Shown here: piece by piece, positions 63,029-64,000 of the stretch
How the letters are laid out: every line of letters starts with the position of its first letter
Position numbering within the stretch: position 1 is the first letter of the stretch
Assembly (NCBI GenBank): GCA_946811695.1
Contig: OX328123.1
Span: 124,545,896-124,609,895, forward strand
Direction: 5' to 3'
Length of the DNA: 64,000 nt
DNA from: Gonocerus acuteangulatus
Lineage: Eukaryota > Arthropoda > Insecta > Hemiptera > Coreidae
The notes under the pieces: generated by a model
The model's database searches: none
The model's input: the letters and a program-made list of their open reading frames with translations, nothing else
Told to the model about the DNA's origin: nothing
Translations under genes and position numbers: made by a program

Positions 63029-63099
63029 CTACAAAAAAACAACAATAAATGTAATTAATATAGAGGATAGTCATAAAATACTAGATATTGTTTATAAAA

Positions 63100-63392
63100 G
63101 AAAAAAGAAAAAAAAAGTGTCCTAATAGGCCACGAGAGCCCAGAGGGGCAGATACTGTAAAGATATTCGATTCTTGATCATAGGGCACACTCGGTTGTGG
63201 TCAGTACTGTGTTCTGGCCGCCTGATTTTCCCCTTTGCTGGTATCATTAATAAATTAATTAAAGGCTGCGTAGGCATCCAACCCAAAAACAAAGATACTA
63301 GAAGATAAAATGTTATTGCCCTCGAGTTTTGAACTCAGGTCCTCCAACATTTAGTCCAGCGCTCTACCACAGAACTAATCTCACACCCACAA
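63100..63392 (-). mobile_element. SINE-A, diverged copy
   Basis: About 80% like the 46721 copy by eye: gcccagaggggcagatactg, ggccgcctgattttcccctt, and the tRNA-like head at ~63330-63390 (gctctaccacagaactaatc). Target duplication not clear; older insertion. Confidence 0.8.
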
Positions 63393-64000
63393 TAAATAAC
63401 AAGATTAATTAAACATTAAATATTTTTATATGAAACTAATATTTTAAGATTTAAAAAACAAGACATTTTTATTGGGCTTTGAATTTATTTGTAGAAAATG
63501 TTTAGGATCCAGAAAACTAAAAAGAATGATAGCAACAAATAGTACTTGAGAAGTAGTAGTAAGTAACGTATATTTTTCAAAGACCTAATAACCAGAGGAA
63601 TCCCAAGAAGTCAAGAGAGCCTGAATGTCTTCAGGCCTTCGAACATTTACAGATTTCCTCGCCAATAACAGACTATATGTTTTTAAAGTTTATTTGCTCT
63701 TATATCAGTTTGTAAAATGGACTTATTTAGAAACATTTTCATCAGTATTTAAAAATACATGTGAAAATAATATTCTGACTTTATAAATAGACGCCAGAAA
63801 ATTCACAATTAATTAATTAATTAAAGGTATTAAATTATTAATAATTAATAAAATTGCTTTTTACATTTTATTTTTATTATTCAATTTTTATATATATTTG
63901 TAATAAAAAACCTCTTTTATATAGTGAAAACATACAACTTCCAAGGAGCCCTTCAAAACCCAAGGAAAACACACATTACAGGAATTGAAGGGCGTGCAGC
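63393..64000. other. HTT intron, no exon recognised
   Basis: AT-rich sequence to the window edge. Earlier HTT exons must lie further right. Confidence 0.5.

Noticed and set aside
1..64000. Bacterial or viral origin, or a biosynthetic/defence gene cluster
   Set aside because: Spliced HTT exons, SINEs, LINEs and microsatellites throughout; no prokaryotic gene organisation and no second host gene seen.

Overview
This is nuclear DNA of an animal, most likely an arthropod and probably an insect. It is AT-rich, split by spliceosomal introns, loaded with transposable elements and (AT)n microsatellites, and has no operon-like gene packing. The one host gene I can support is a huntingtin (HTT) ortholog on the minus strand. 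It runs through the whole window from 63028 down to 1781 in 36 recognisable coding exons, giving about 1,816 codons. All 35 exon-exon junctions close in phase. The translated exons align in order with vertebrate HTT from roughly residue 200 to roughly residue 2,400. The 5' exons, including any polyglutamine/exon-1 equivalent, lie beyond position 64000. The 3' exons lie to the left of position 1.

Everything else is repeat content inside HTT introns. Reading left to right: 1-5 kb has a degenerate ~85-bp minisatellite, the last HTT exon visible here, and a composite repeat of mariner tail, (AT)n and a ~1.2-kb element I call X. 5-11.5 kb has HTT exons, a foldback MITE, an inverted X copy, a mariner remnant, and a 5' LTR with a tRNA-Lys-type primer-binding site and a gag-like ORF. 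11.5-19 kb is a dense run of HTT exons with a nested SINE and a 44-bp minisatellite. 19.2-21.9 kb is a DNA transposon with ~400-bp inverted repeats full of GTCCGACA motifs. 22-25 kb has HTT exons, a second LTR and a third X copy. 25-39 kb is a 13-kb HTT intron holding a ~350-bp tandem repeat, SINEs, an RNase-H-bearing LINE and a tandem cluster of R4/Dong-type LINEs in (TAA)n DNA. 39-46.5 kb is another dense exon run with palindromes and a foldback MITE. 46.7-54.3 kb has a SINE, a degenerate LINE with AP-endonuclease, RT and RNase H, a GC-rich retroposon, and a gypsy deletion derivative with a 4-bp target duplication. 54.7-63 kb has the last HTT exons plus a copia element broken by two SINEs, a Tc1 element and a truncated R4 LINE.

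Most mobile elements are visibly dead: frameshifts, stops, internal deletions, or lost catalytic residues. The gypsy integrase ORF and the R4 endonuclease segment in the 62-kb copy are the best preserved. The most interesting non-gene signal is a set of very short retroposons: a hairpin of about 32 nt plus poly(A), with target-site duplications. Their core is also the 3' end or an internal module of longer tRNA-derived SINEs, which suggests a modular SINE system. Repeat names here are descriptive labels. Family assignments are by motif recognition only; no database search was run.
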